Positions 39,571 through 49,072 of a DNA stretch of 64,000 nt are shown piece by piece (the first letter of the stretch is position 1; each line of letters begins with the position of its first letter). The notes beneath the pieces are model-generated. The model saw only the letters and a list, made by a program, of their open reading frames with translations. It was not told the origin of the DNA and ran no database searches. This stretch comes from Glaciimonas sp. PAMC28666 (GTDB lineage: Bacteria; Pseudomonadota; Gammaproteobacteria; Burkholderiales; Burkholderiaceae_D), in assembly GCF_016917355.1 (NCBI RefSeq), contig NZ_CP070304.1:1364001-1428000 (forward strand). The letters are read 5' to 3'. Made by a program: the position numbers and the translations under genes.

Positions 39571-39889
39571 TGCCAACACCGCTTTGAATGAGGCGCTGAT
39601 GATCGACAGGGCATTTTAGAACAATCAGCCACATTGACGACGGATAAGTGCCCCTTCTAAGCATGTGATTTTTGTAATTTACTCACCTTTATTCCGGACT
39701 TGATCCGGCCCGAGAACAGTGACGCGACCATTGGCCCAACTTTTAGACATCTTTCGAAACCGTAGCCTCTGGAATGCTATTCTGGTCGAAGTCATGGCAC
39801 CCGCCGCTCTGCAACCTCACAACACTAAAGGCATTTTATTGCACACAGGAACCGAGCGCCGCGCAACTCTACGTTCCGCGCACCCCGCC
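39571..39889. other. Gap between rsmB and DUF4390
   Basis: About 320 bases. The DUF4390 reading frame is open from a GTG at 39719, so the true gap may be shorter. A short stem CCGGA/TCCGG lies near 39694. No other feature seen. Confidence 0.4.
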
Positions 39890-40492
39890 ATGAACACAAG
39901 TCGTTTCGAACAAACGCTCTGGACTGTCTTGCTGCGGAAGCTCTCTTTAATTCTGATGCTAATATTGTCGCTTGCGAGCCTGTCGCCCTCCGTCTATGCT
40001 GCCGACGGTGCCGACATGACGCGGGCGCGGATCGAAACCAGTGAAGATGGTTACCGCCTTTCCGCCGCATTTTCATTTGAACTCAATCGCGGGCTGGAAG
40101 ATGCGATCAATCGTGGGGTTCCCTTATACTTCACCACAGAAGTCGAGTTAACCCGGCCGCGATGGTACTGGTTTGACGAAAAAGCGATCAACGCTACGCA
40201 AACAATCCGTATTTCGTACAACGTCCTGACGCGTCGTTATCAAGCCGCTATCAATGGCAGCTTGCAGCAGAGCTTTGACTCGTTAGACGACGCTCTGTCG
40301 TTAATTCGGCGTCCTAGCCGCTGGATCATCGCCGACAAGGGCGCACTTCAGGTTGGCGAGATCTATCGGGTCGCCGTCCGCATGGGACTTGATCTCGCGC
40401 AACTACCCAAACCGTTTCAGGTCAATGCGTTAAATAACAGCGACTGGCGGCTTTCTTCCGACTGGAAAACCTTCAACTACAAGGCAGAGTAA
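39890..40492 (+). CDS. DUF4390 family exported protein
   Basis: About 200 aa with an N-terminal membrane/signal segment (LSLILMLILSLASLSPSVYA). The family core reads IETSEDGYRLSAAFSFELN, GVPLYFTTEVELTRPRWYW and the C-terminal DWRLSSDWKTF. Always next to an NtrY-like kinase in this order, which suggests a shared role, unproven. The ATG at 39890 puts the signal near the N-terminus; a GTG at 39719 would add 57 unconserved residues. Confidence 0.85.
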   Translation: MNTSRFEQTLWTVLLRKLSLILMLILSLASLSPSVYAADGADMTRARIETSEDGYRLSAAFSFELNRGLEDAINRGVPLYFTTEVELTRPRWYWFDEKAINATQTIRISYNVLTRRYQAAINGSLQQSFDSLDDALSLIRRPSRWIIADKGALQVGEIYRVAVRMGLDLAQLPKPFQVNALNNSDWRLSSDWKTFNYKAE

Positions 40493-40493
40493 C

Positions 40494-42815
40494 GTGCCAC
40501 GTGCCATTCGCTATTTACTGATCGTCGGTGGCGCGATAATCAGCATTCTTCTCTTTCTCCTGGCTTCGGCTTCAGAGAATTCCGTTTTCTTCGATAAGTA
40601 TTACTCCTGGTTGTTCGGCCTCAATGCACTTGTCGCGGTCGCCCTGCTAGGTCTGGTCTGTCTGCTGCTGGGACGCCTTTACAGTCGCTACAAACGCGGC
40701 AAGTTTGGCTCCCGGTTAATGGCAAAACTGGTGCTGCTATTTGCAGTGATCGGTATTTTGCCAGGGGTTATTATTTACCTGGTATCGGTCCAGTTTGTGT
40801 CGCGTTCTATCGAATCATGGTTTGACGTCCGGGTCGAGTCAGCATTGGAATCTGGCCTGAATCTGGGTCGGGCAGCGCTGAACACCTCACTCTCCGACCT
40901 GATCACCAAATCCAAAGGGATCGCACTGGAGTTGGCCGAAGAGACAAGCTCCGGTCAGGTCTCACAACTCACCCGATTGCGCGACCAAAATATTGAAGCG
41001 TCCATTCTCACCAGCAACGGTCAGCTAATTGCTTCCGTCGGAGGACGTCTAGGCACGCTCTCGCCGGTTCTGCCGACCCCCGCAATGCTGAGGCAGGCGC
41101 GCCAAAGCCGAGGATTTTCGGCTATCGAAAGCGAACTTGAAAATCGGGATGACATTGGCCCTACCAAACAAACCGATTTGTCTGCTTCATCGATCAACGA
41201 GGCCAACAATAATTTACGATTACATGTCATCGTAGAGATTCCGGCACCAATCAAAACGTTGTCCCTGCAGAATGAAACCCGCTTTCTGCAAATTTCACAA
41301 CCGGTCCCTAGCTATCTGGCGACCAATGCAGAAGCTTTGCGGGCCGCGTCGAGTGAATATCAGGAACGCTCCCTTGCGCGCTCCGGTCTGCGGAAAATTT
41401 ATTTAGTAACATTGACGTTGACACTCTTGCTGGCGATTTTTGGTGCCATCATCAGCGCGTTCCTGATTGCCAGCGATCTTGCCAAACCCCTCTTGTTACT
41501 GGCCGAGGGTACCAAAGCCGTGGCCGAGGGAAATTTATCCCCGCGCCCGATCATTGCGACCTCGGATGAACTCGGCACCTTGACCCAATCCTTTAACATG
41601 ATGACGCGGCAACTGTCGGACGCACGCGCCTCGGTGGAAAAAAATCGTAACGAGCTGGAAAATGCGAAAGCCTATCTGGAGTCAGTATTGGCCAACATGT
41701 CGGCCGGTGTGATGGTGCTGGATGAAGATTTTCATCTGGTGACCAGCAATCAATCGGTCCACCGCATTCTCCAATACGATCTGAGCCCGCATATCGGTCA
41801 GCCTTTAAATATCATTGACGGTTTAGCGCGTTTCGCGGAGATTATTACTAAAGCCTTTTCGGAGCAAAATGCGCAATTTGCGGCCGGGAAAATCGGCGAG
41901 AGTCGACTGCATTGGCAGCAACAAATTGAAATCCCCCGCAGGGTCGATAGCATCGACAGCGATGATATAGCGTTGCTGGCGCGTGGTTCTCGCCTTCCGG
42001 TCGAAAATAGAGATGGCTACGTGGTAGTGTTCGATGATATTTCAGACGTTATCTCAGCTCAACGCTCCATTGCCTGGGGCGAAGTAGCACGTCGACTGGC
42101 GCATGAAATCAAAAATCCGCTGACCCCGATTCAGTTATCTGCAGAGCGACTTCAGATGAAACTGGAAGACAAGCTGATGACGCAAGACGCAGCAATTCTC
42201 AAAAAAAGCACCTCTACGATTGTGAATCAAGTTGCCGCCATGAAACGCATGGTCGATGATTTCCGCGATTACGCAAAAACACCGCCAGCGGTATTAAGCG
42301 AACTTGATTTAAACGTGTTGGTTGCAGAAATATTGCATCTTTACGTGGCTGGCGATGAGCGCGATATGATCCATGCGTCATTGACACCGAACCTGCCTCA
42401 CATCATGGGTGATGCAACCCAATTAAGGCAGGTGATTCACAACCTGCTGCAAAATGCCCAGGATGCAGTGACCGATCCCACTGCGGAAGTCGCAGCACCG
42501 CGGATTGATGTCGTCACCGAACGCATTAGCTATCAAGGCTCGAATGGACAACCGAGCACTGCGGTACGTTTCTCTATCACCGATAATGGTCCGGGCTTTT
42601 CTTCCAAAATACTGTCACGCGCCTTCGAACCTTACATCACATCCAAGCCTCGCGGCACCGGTTTGGGGTTGCCCATGGTCAAAAAAATAGTCGATGAACA
42701 CGGCGGACGCATCGACTTACGCAATCGTACTGACACAAAGGGCGCAAAGATATTAATTTTGCTGTTAAAGTTAGCACCTGATGCTTTCGCTGGTAATGAC
42801 CAAAAAACTCTTTGA
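40494..42815 (+). CDS. NtrY-like sensor histidine kinase
   Basis: 773 aa membrane kinase. Two or three helices in the first 100 residues, an extracytoplasmic region, one more helix near 305-325 (VTLTLTLLLAIFGAIISAFL), HAMP (about 325-380), PAS (about 390-500, GVMVLDEDFHLVTSNQS), HisKA with LAHEIKNPLTPIQLSAE and HATPase with NLLQNAQDAV and TGLGLPMVKK. The GTG start lies one base after the DUF4390 stop. It pairs with the regulator gene 250 bases downstream. NtrY/NtrX systems govern nitrogen or redox-linked responses. Confidence 0.92.
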   Translation: MPRAIRYLLIVGGAIISILLFLLASASENSVFFDKYYSWLFGLNALVAVALLGLVCLLLGRLYSRYKRGKFGSRLMAKLVLLFAVIGILPGVIIYLVSVQFVSRSIESWFDVRVESALESGLNLGRAALNTSLSDLITKSKGIALELAEETSSGQVSQLTRLRDQNIEASILTSNGQLIASVGGRLGTLSPVLPTPAMLRQARQSRGFSAIESELENRDDIGPTKQTDLSASSINEANNNLRLHVIVEIPAPIKTLSLQNETRFLQISQPVPSYLATNAEALRAASSEYQERSLARSGLRKIYLVTLTLTLLLAIFGAIISAFLIASDLAKPLLLLAEGTKAVAEGNLSPRPIIATSDELGTLTQSFNMMTRQLSDARASVEKNRNELENAKAYLESVLANMSAGVMVLDEDFHLVTSNQSVHRILQYDLSPHIGQPLNIIDGLARFAEIITKAFSEQNAQFAAGKIGESRLHWQQQIEIPRRVDSIDSDDIALLARGSRLPVENRDGYVVVFDDISDVISAQRSIAWGEVARRLAHEIKNPLTPIQLSAERLQMKLEDKLMTQDAAILKKSTSTIVNQVAAMKRMVDDFRDYAKTPPAVLSELDLNVLVAEILHLYVAGDERDMIHASLTPNLPHIMGDATQLRQVIHNLLQNAQDAVTDPTAEVAAPRIDVVTERISYQGSNGQPSTAVRFSITDNGPGFSSKILSRAFEPYITSKPRGTGLGLPMVKKIVDEHGGRIDLRNRTDTKGAKILILLLKLAPDAFAGNDQKTL

Positions 42816-43067
42816 GAAAAACCACTTTCACGGATTATCTTCCAGATTGTCTGTAAAGTAGGAACTCGGCGTTATAGGATGTATGCTTAGACGTGCACCC
42901 AGCCTACGGGTTGCGTAGTAAGATCCTTAAAAGCGCGTAATCAATATTTGCAAATTTTAGACAATTAAACATAAGCACAGAAATAGTGCTGCAAACACAT
43001 AGATTTGACCGGAATGTCCGGTTCAAAATGTATGAATGGCTGCAACAGAAAATGGGAAAGCTTACGC

Positions 43068-43784
43068 ATGGCAAATATCCTGGTCGTTGATGACGAAATG
43101 GGAATTCGAGAATTACTCTCCGAAATTCTGGGGGATGAAGGGCATGTTGTCGCGACCGCAGAAAATGCGCAACAGGCACGTGAATTTCGACAAAATGGCG
43201 TACCGGATCTGGTGCTGCTGGACATCTGGATGCCTGATACCGATGGCGTGACGCTGCTCAAAGAGTGGCAACGCGATGGCCTGCTGACGATGCCAGTCAT
43301 TATGATGTCCGGGCATGCCACGATTGATACTGCGGTGGAAGCCACCCGTATCGGCGCACTGAATTTTTTGGAAAAGCCGATTGCCTTGCAGAAGCTGCTC
43401 AAAGCAGTCCAGCAAGGTTTGTCACAAGGCCCCAAATCCTCGCGTGCACCTACCATGTTTGCTCAGCCAGCAACCTCCAGCGAAACGCCTGAGTTGGCGA
43501 ACGGCAACAATTTTGGGCTGGCATCGACTGCAGAAGCACCGCACCTTTCGCCTCTTCCGGTCGCCTCGTTAGCATCCGATAATTTGTTTTCCTCTTCATT
43601 CGGCTTACCACTGCGCGAAGCGCGGGATGCATTTGAGCGCGCCTACTTCGAATATCATTTAATTCGCGAAAGCGGCAGCATGACACGCGTGGCGGAAAAG
43701 ACGGGTCTCGAACGTACGCACCTGTATCGGAAGCTCAAGCAATTAGGCGTCGACCCGGGGAAATTGACCAAGAAAGGCGGATGA
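43068..43784 (+). CDS. NtrX-like response regulator without AAA+ domain
   Basis: 239 aa: receiver domain about 1-120 (ILVVDDEMGIRELL, phospho-Asp in VLLDIWMPDTDG, Lys in FLEKPIALQKLL), a low-complexity linker of about 60 residues and a Fis-type helix-turn-helix at the end (RVAEKTGLERTHLYRKLKQLG). The sigma-54 ATPase domain of true NtrX is absent; this short form is frequent in Burkholderiales. The ATG at 43068 begins the receiver. It overlaps the next gene by four bases. Confidence 0.9.
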   Translation: MANILVVDDEMGIRELLSEILGDEGHVVATAENAQQAREFRQNGVPDLVLLDIWMPDTDGVTLLKEWQRDGLLTMPVIMMSGHATIDTAVEATRIGALNFLEKPIALQKLLKAVQQGLSQGPKSSRAPTMFAQPATSSETPELANGNNFGLASTAEAPHLSPLPVASLASDNLFSSSFGLPLREARDAFERAYFEYHLIRESGSMTRVAEKTGLERTHLYRKLKQLGVDPGKLTKKGG

Positions 43785-44197
43785 CACTGTTGGTCAGTCT
43801 ATCGGCACCTTTGACCCCGACTGTACTTACCCTCGTAACTGGCCCTTCCGCACTGAAACGAGAAGAAGCTATCTGGTTGGCGATCAAATCCGCACCGGCA
43901 ACCTCTCTCCAGCATCCTCAACGCATCATCGGTGTGATACTGGAGGGACTGCCAGACGGCAAATCCGGGTCCGGCCCAACGGATCCCAATGTGCATATCA
44001 AACGCGTCGCACCCGGTTGCCTTTGTTGCGTCGGCCTTCTGACTTTACGTGTTACCTTAAACCGGCTGCTGCGAGATTACCCAGCCCTGCTTTATATCAG
44101 TATCGCGGATGCCACTCATGTTGATCAAATCAGGACTATTCTGACCTCGGCTCCTTACGATGCATGGCTCACCGTCAGCAGTAATATCAATACTTGA
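43781..44197 (+). CDS. G3E/CobW-like GTPase-fold protein lacking the P-loop
   Basis: 138 aa. VLTLVTGPSALKREEAIWL occupies the place of the G1 loop but lacks GKT/S; HIKRVAPGCLCCVG matches the CxCC metal motif region of the G3E family, and LYISIADATHVDQIRTIL follows. It ends where the GTPase domain would continue, so it is a short relative. Overlap (ATGA) with the response-regulator gene suggests coupled expression. Metal binding by the CLCC is possible but inferred. Confidence 0.7.
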   Translation: MTLLVSLSAPLTPTVLTLVTGPSALKREEAIWLAIKSAPATSLQHPQRIIGVILEGLPDGKSGSGPTDPNVHIKRVAPGCLCCVGLLTLRVTLNRLLRDYPALLYISIADATHVDQIRTILTSAPYDAWLTVSSNINT

Positions 44198-44533
44198 AGT
44201 TGCCAAACAGCATTGTCGTTAGTGCCCTGTAAAGCAAAAGACATCGATAGCACCCTCTCTTGGTCGTCCTCCTTAGTTCGCAATAACCTGTACAGAAGTC
44301 CACGTTACAAAAAGTCACAGTATTTGAGATGGACGAACGCAACTTCCGTCTCTGAAGTTACTCCAATCTGCTTAAAAGTATAAATCATCAACTTTTATTG
44401 ATAGGCAAAGTCTATCTCCATCATTTAATAAAATCGATTAGCACTCTACAAGGGGGAGTGCTAGAATACCTGATCAAATCAGTATGGTTTAAACCCTGTT
44501 GGCAGACAATCCATCTGATAGCTAGGAGAAACA
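44198..44533. other. rpoH control region
   Basis: About 335 bases, containing the CIRCE operator at 44438-44464 and a TTGATA hexamer (44398) that could be a -35 element upstream of it. The last 70 bases run to the rpoH start with GGAG 6-9 bases ahead of the ATG. Confidence 0.6.
44438..44464 (+). promoter_or_regulatory. CIRCE operator (HrcA binding site) before rpoH
   Basis: TTAGCACTC, nine bases, GAGTGCTAG. The consensus is TTAGCACTC-N9-GAGTGCTAA; 17 of 18 positions match and the spacer is exact. HrcA repressor binds it and releases on heat shock. It lies 70 bases before the rpoH ATG. Confidence 0.93.
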
Positions 44534-45433
44534 ATGAAAAATTCATCGGTACAGACTGCGTTAATTCCAGCCGAATCAGGTGCATTAGCACTGGGATTTT
44601 CGGGCACCTTAGGCAACATCGATGCCTACATCTCGGCAGTTAACCGCTTACCTATGTTGACGCACGACGAAGAAATTTCGTTGGCACAAAAACTACGTGA
44701 AAATAATGATCTGGCTGCAGCGCAAAAACTGGTGCTATCGCACTTACGCCTCGTGGTCTCAATTGCACGGGGCTATTTAGGTTACGGCCTGCCGCATGCT
44801 GATCTGATCCAGGAAGGCAACATCGGATTGATGAAGGCGGTAAAACGCTTTGATCCCGACCAAGGCGTCCGTCTGGTCTCCTATGCGATGCATTGGATCA
44901 AGGCTGAAATGCACGAATACATCTTGAAAAACTGGCGTCTGGTCAAGGTCGCAACGACTAAAGCGCAGCGTAAGCTCTTTTTCAATTTGCGCAGCCATAA
45001 AATCGGTCTGGACGCGATGACGCCGACGCAGGTCGACGACCTGGCGAAGACGCTTAACGTCAAGCGTGAAGAAGTCATTGAGATGGAAACCCGTCTCACT
45101 GGCCGCGATATTGCACTGGAAGCGCCGACGGATGACGATGATGATAAATTTGCGCCTATCGCTTATTTGTCATCGGATATGCAAGAGCCAACCAAAGTCT
45201 TGGAAGCCCAGCAATACGACCGCATGCAATCCGAAGGTCTGGAGTCTGCGTTAGGAAAACTGGATGATCGCTCACGTCGTATTGTCGAGTCGCGCTGGTT
45301 GGCGAACGATGACGGTTCAGGCGCAACCCTGCACGAACTGGCCAAAGAATTCGGCGTATCTGCCGAACGAATTCGTCAAATCGAAGCTGTGGCCCTCAAG
45401 AAAATGAAAAGCTCGCTGGTAGCTTATTCTTAA
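44534..45433 (+). CDS. rpoH: RNA polymerase sigma factor RpoH (sigma-32)
   Basis: Heat-shock sigma factor. Region 1.2/2 (IDAYISAVNRLPMLTHDEE, HLRLVVSIARGYLGYGLPHADLIQEGN given in parts; FDPDQGVRLVSYAMHWIKAE), the RpoH box following region 2.4 (NWRLVKVATTKAQRKLFFNL) and region 4.2 (LHELAKEFGVSAERIRQIE) are intact. 299 aa. A CIRCE operator precedes it and a hairpin plus terminator follow. It is transcribed alone. Confidence 0.97.
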   Translation: MKNSSVQTALIPAESGALALGFSGTLGNIDAYISAVNRLPMLTHDEEISLAQKLRENNDLAAAQKLVLSHLRLVVSIARGYLGYGLPHADLIQEGNIGLMKAVKRFDPDQGVRLVSYAMHWIKAEMHEYILKNWRLVKVATTKAQRKLFFNLRSHKIGLDAMTPTQVDDLAKTLNVKREEVIEMETRLTGRDIALEAPTDDDDDKFAPIAYLSSDMQEPTKVLEAQQYDRMQSEGLESALGKLDDRSRRIVESRWLANDDGSGATLHELAKEFGVSAERIRQIEAVALKKMKSSLVAYS

Positions 45434-45485
45434 ATTTCCCGAATTCCTTATGTTCATCCCATAAGGAATATGTCTTCCCCAAACG

Positions 45486-45512
45486 AAAAAAGCGCCTGAT
45501 CGGCGCTTTTTT
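45486..45512 (+). terminator. Bidirectional terminator after rpoH
   Basis: A-run, GCGCC, loop TGATC, GGCGC, T-run of six. A separate 10-bp inverted repeat (ATTCCTTATG/CATAAGGAAT, 45443-45469) lies between it and the rpoH stop. It also ends the sco transcript coming from the minus strand. Confidence 0.85.
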
Positions 45513-45614
45513 CCTTCCGGCTCCCAAACGCATCGCTGAGGTCAGGCCAGAAAAATGTTTTGGACAGCATCTGCACTGTTCAGGCAAAAGTCAATAAATA
45601 ATAAGGCGAGCTTA

Positions 45615-46280
45615 TCAAGAAAGTAGAATTTTTAGATCGTGCGCAATCGGGTCAGGCCCCTGACCGTTCCGCACAAACAATCTGATATGCCCTTGCGGGT
45701 CGAATACGTAACTACCTGCCGTGTGATCGAAGCTGTAACTACCTGGTGTCTTGCCTGGAACCTTCTGATAAAACACGCGAAATTCCTTGGCAACTTTTTC
45801 CGTTGCCGCCTGATCACCGTACAACCCGAGAAAACGCGGATCGAACGCAGGCACATATTGGGCTAACAGCGCTTGCGTATCGCGTTCAGGATCGACCGTT
45901 ACAAACAGCACCTGTACCTTATCAGCCAACGGTCCTAACTCTTTCATTGCGCTCGACATTTCAGCCATCGTCGTAGGGCAAACATCCGGACATTGCGTAT
46001 AGCCAAAAAAAACGACGACCACTTTACCTTTGAAATCGGCTAGCGTGCGTGGCTTTCCAGTGTGATCGGTTAAGGCAAAATCACGCGCATAACCAAGACC
46101 AGTGACATCGGTGTTGATGAATTTGCTACTCTGCGGGGAGAGTGTCATCTCTTGACTGTTGCTAGCGGTGGAAGCCTGCTTATCGCCGCACGCCGCCACC
46201 GATAAGCCCATCACGACGACAATTAGCGATGCGGCAATTGTGCTACCAATTCGTGGCAACATCACGGCAATTCGTTTCAT
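45615..46280 (-). CDS. SCO1/SenC-family copper chaperone lipoprotein
   Basis: Delivers copper to the CuA site of cytochrome c oxidase. Lipobox LSVAAC near residue 31, then the thioredoxin-like domain with FFGYTQCPDVCPTTMAEM (Cu ligands CPDVC) and the distal His in YSFDHTAGSYVFD. 221 aa. The ATG at 46280 is preferred; a TTG four codons upstream has no better site. It is the last gene of the ctaA-ctaB-sco run. Confidence 0.93.
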   Translation of the reverse strand: MKRIAVMLPRIGSTIAASLIVVVMGLSVAACGDKQASTASNSQEMTLSPQSSKFINTDVTGLGYARDFALTDHTGKPRTLADFKGKVVVVFFGYTQCPDVCPTTMAEMSSAMKELGPLADKVQVLFVTVDPERDTQALLAQYVPAFDPRFLGLYGDQAATEKVAKEFRVFYQKVPGKTPGSYSFDHTAGSYVFDPQGHIRLFVRNGQGPDPIAHDLKILLS

Positions 46281-46306
46281 GCAGACTTTCAATAATGTCG
46301 CCTACC

Positions 46307-47191
46307 TTAAAATTTAAGGTAGTGATCTACCAACAAAGCGGCAAACAGCAACGATAAATAAATGATTGAATAAGCGAAGGTCTTACGCGCAATCAAATCT
46401 GTGTAATGTTTATAGATCTGCCACGCGTACCAGAGAAAAATGGCGCCCAGAATCGCGGCACTGATCAAATAAATCAAACCGCTCATGCCAACTGCGAAAG
46501 GCAGCATGGTCGTGGCAACCAACGCGATGGTATAGAGCCAGATATGAAACTGCGTAAATTTCAAGCCATGTGTGATCGGCAACATCGGCAGACCGGATTT
46601 AGCATAGTCATCGCGGCGATACATCGCCAGTGCCCAAAAATGCGGTGGCGTCCAGACGAAAATAATCAACACCAGTATCCACGCTTGCATCGGCACGTCA
46701 TTTGCGATTGCCGCCCAACCCAGCGCGGGAGGCATTGCACCGGCCAACCCTCCGATAACAATATTTTGCGGAGTAGCGGGCTTCAGGATGATTGTGTAAA
46801 TAATGGCGTAACCGATAAACGTGGCTAAAGTCAGCCACATCGTCAATCCATTCACAAAAGCATACAAAATCCAGCTACCAAGGCCGCCGATAACGCCGGA
46901 AAAGACCAGTGTTTGTGGCACGGTAATCTCGCCCATAGCCATCGGACGGCGCGCAGTACGCGCCATACGCGAGTCGATTTCGCGCTCGACCAGACAATTG
47001 ACCGCAAAAGCCGCTCCAGCCAGCAGCCAGATGCCGATGGTTGCAGCTACTACGCGCTGCCAGTCAGGTAACGTCGGAGTCGCCAGGAACATACCAATGA
47101 CGGCACAAAACACTGCCAACTGGGTCACGCGGGGCTTGGTCAATGCCCAATACTGGGCCACGCGATTTCGGGGTACGGTTATGGTCGTCAT
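46307..47191 (-). CDS. ctaB: Protoheme IX farnesyltransferase (heme O synthase) CtaB
   Basis: Prenylates heme B to heme O, the substrate of CtaA. Nine-helix UbiA-type membrane protein: the Mg-diphosphate motif [20 protein letters not shown] lies in the first third, then [20 protein letters not shown] and [20 protein letters not shown]. 294 aa, complete. It lies four bases after ctaA. Confidence 0.96.
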   Translation of the reverse strand: MTTITVPRNRVAQYWALTKPRVTQLAVFCAVIGMFLATPTLPDWQRVVAATIGIWLLAGAAFAVNCLVEREIDSRMARTARRPMAMGEITVPQTLVFSGVIGGLGSWILYAFVNGLTMWLTLATFIGYAIIYTIILKPATPQNIVIGGLAGAMPPALGWAAIANDVPMQAWILVLIIFVWTPPHFWALAMYRRDDYAKSGLPMLPITHGLKFTQFHIWLYTIALVATTMLPFAVGMSGLIYLISAAILGAIFLWYAWQIYKHYTDLIARKTFAYSIIYLSLLFAALLVDHYLKF

Positions 47192-47195
47192 ACGG

Positions 47196-48425
47196 TCAGT
47201 AATGTGAATTAATGCGTGAATTCATGCGTGAAATACTGCGGTCAGCCGGTGCTGAGTTACCTTCTACCACTGGCACAAATTGCCTCACAGCGGGAAGTCT
47301 CGTCTTATAGTTTAACATGACCAGCAACAGCAGAATTAGTGCCGCCCCACCGTTGTGTGCAACCGCGATCGCCAGCGGCCAGTTAAAGTAGATTGTTGCC
47401 AGGCCGGTAAGTAGTTGGGTCCCGATAATGACCAGCAACCACGTGCCGGTTTTACGCAATCCATCGATTCGCCGCGCCCGTAAAGCCAACCACGCAATGA
47501 ACGCAATCACCACAAAAGCAAACATCCTGTGAGTCCAGTGAATGGCGGTTAAGGCCTGAAACGGCAAATACTCACCATCCGCAGTTTTGCCCAAATGCCG
47601 CCAAAGCGTAAATCCGTGCTGGAAGTCCATGTCTGGGATCACCATCCCATGACAAAGTGGAAAATCATTACAGGCCAAGGCTGCGTAGTTAGTACTAACC
47701 CACCCGCCTAATGCGATCTGCATTACCAGAAGCAGCATCGCGATCAACGCTGGTACTGCCAGCGCCCGCCCGCCCGCTGCGACCGGCGTGTGTTCGTTTT
47801 GCCGCGCAGCCAACCACGTCAGTAATGCCAGCAAGGTTAATCCCAGCAACAAATGCGTGGTAACGATAACGGGCTGCAACTTCATCGTTACGGTCCAGGC
47901 CCCAAAAGCGCCTTGCAAACAAACGGCAAGAAATAACAGCGTCGGCAACCATGGCGAGAATGTTGGATTGCGCTCTGGCGCGCTTAAACTTAAACCCACC
48001 GAACCAGATTTGGTAGCGGACGCAATGGTGGGCGTTGTGACAGGCTTAAGCCATCGCATCCAGGCCACCGCCATCAAACCGATAATCAAAACCCCAACAC
48101 CCATCGCGAAGTACCGATGCGTCATCTCAATCCAGGCTTTCACCAGCGTTACCGGACCTGTCGGCATCGCCGCTTGCGCTGCACTGATAGGTGACTGGGC
48201 CAGCAACGGATTCGAATGACCATAACAACCGGGCCAATCCGGACAGCCGAGTCCCGAATCTGTCAGACGCGTAAATGCGCCAAACATGATCAGATCAAAT
48301 GTCAGAAACAGCGTTACCCACACGAGCTTGCGATATTTGTTAGCATCCTTGGAGGCCCAGACCACGCTCAGAGCCAGCAATGCCACCAAAATCCCCATGG
48401 CGCCAAGTTGTAATAAATTTGACAT
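47196..48425 (-). CDS. ctaA: Heme A synthase CtaA (COX15 type)
   Basis: Hydroxylates heme O to heme A. Eight-helix protein with [18 protein letters not shown] in the first loop, [16 protein letters not shown] (heme His), [16 protein letters not shown], the second Cys pair CNDFPLCHG and [15 protein letters not shown]. 409 aa. Its start overlaps the stop of the upstream Sco-like gene by one base. Confidence 0.96.
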   Translation of the reverse strand: MSNLLQLGAMGILVALLALSVVWASKDANKYRKLVWVTLFLTFDLIMFGAFTRLTDSGLGCPDWPGCYGHSNPLLAQSPISAAQAAMPTGPVTLVKAWIEMTHRYFAMGVGVLIIGLMAVAWMRWLKPVTTPTIASATKSGSVGLSLSAPERNPTFSPWLPTLLFLAVCLQGAFGAWTVTMKLQPVIVTTHLLLGLTLLALLTWLAARQNEHTPVAAGGRALAVPALIAMLLLVMQIALGGWVSTNYAALACNDFPLCHGMVIPDMDFQHGFTLWRHLGKTADGEYLPFQALTAIHWTHRMFAFVVIAFIAWLALRARRIDGLRKTGTWLLVIIGTQLLTGLATIYFNWPLAIAVAHNGGAALILLLLVMLNYKTRLPAVRQFVPVVEGNSAPADRSISRMNSRINSHY

Positions 48426-49072
48426 TAGCCGATGGCGGAAGCCCGCAGAAGTTTAGAAAGGTCCGTTTTCACCTTATAAGGATCAGCGTCCTTCGGGAAA
48501 CGCATCATCAGATTACTGCGTGGATCGATCAGATAAATATGATCACTTGCGGTCGTTCCGGCATCGGTTGGTAGCCACGCTTTGAGCAAGTCAGGGTTCA
48601 CACGCAACATACGCGTACCTTCAAACGGCTGCAAGCCCGGCATATCGAGCTTCTTATCATCGGTGATCAACCATACGCGCTCGATACGCTCGCGCTCTTT
48701 GCCTTGCATCAATCTAAGCTGCCGAATCTTGAACAACGAATCTTTGCATTCTTTTTGACAATCGCCGCTACCGACTTGCAGCATCACCCACTTACCTTTA
48801 AAAGCGCCGAGCGTGGTCGGCGTGCCATCCAGTTCGGTGACGCCCAATGGCGGAATGGCATATTGCGCCGGATCGAGCAGATCGCCATAATTGGTACGCG
48901 ATTCCGGCTTGATAACATAGTAGGTGAAATAAGATGCGATCATCGGTGCCGCACAAACCGCGACGATGAGAAACATTTTCAGGCGACCGTTCCGCTTCAC
49001 CTCGCCATCCGACTTGACTGGCTTTTCTGTTGGCTGATTATTCATGTTCACGGTTAGAGGAGCTTTTTGCAT
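48425..49072 (-). CDS. Membrane-anchored Sco-like thioredoxin-fold protein
   Basis: 215 aa with one N-terminal helix (about 33-55) anchoring a periplasmic domain. The domain starts PPLGVTELDGTPTTLGAFKG and WVMLQVGSGDCQKECKDSLF, where C-x3-C stands where Sco proteins keep their copper cysteines, but no distal His like that in the true sco gene is obvious. The 49072 ATG has AGGGA upstream; it overlaps SURF1. Common at this place in beta-proteobacterial cta loci; function unproven. Confidence 0.75.
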   Translation of the reverse strand: MQKAPLTVNMNNQPTEKPVKSDGEVKRNGRLKMFLIVAVCAAPMIASYFTYYVIKPESRTNYGDLLDPAQYAIPPLGVTELDGTPTTLGAFKGKWVMLQVGSGDCQKECKDSLFKIRQLRLMQGKERERIERVWLITDDKKLDMPGLQPFEGTRMLRVNPDLLKAWLPTDAGTTASDHIYLIDPRSNLMMRFPKDADPYKVKTDLSKLLRASAIG

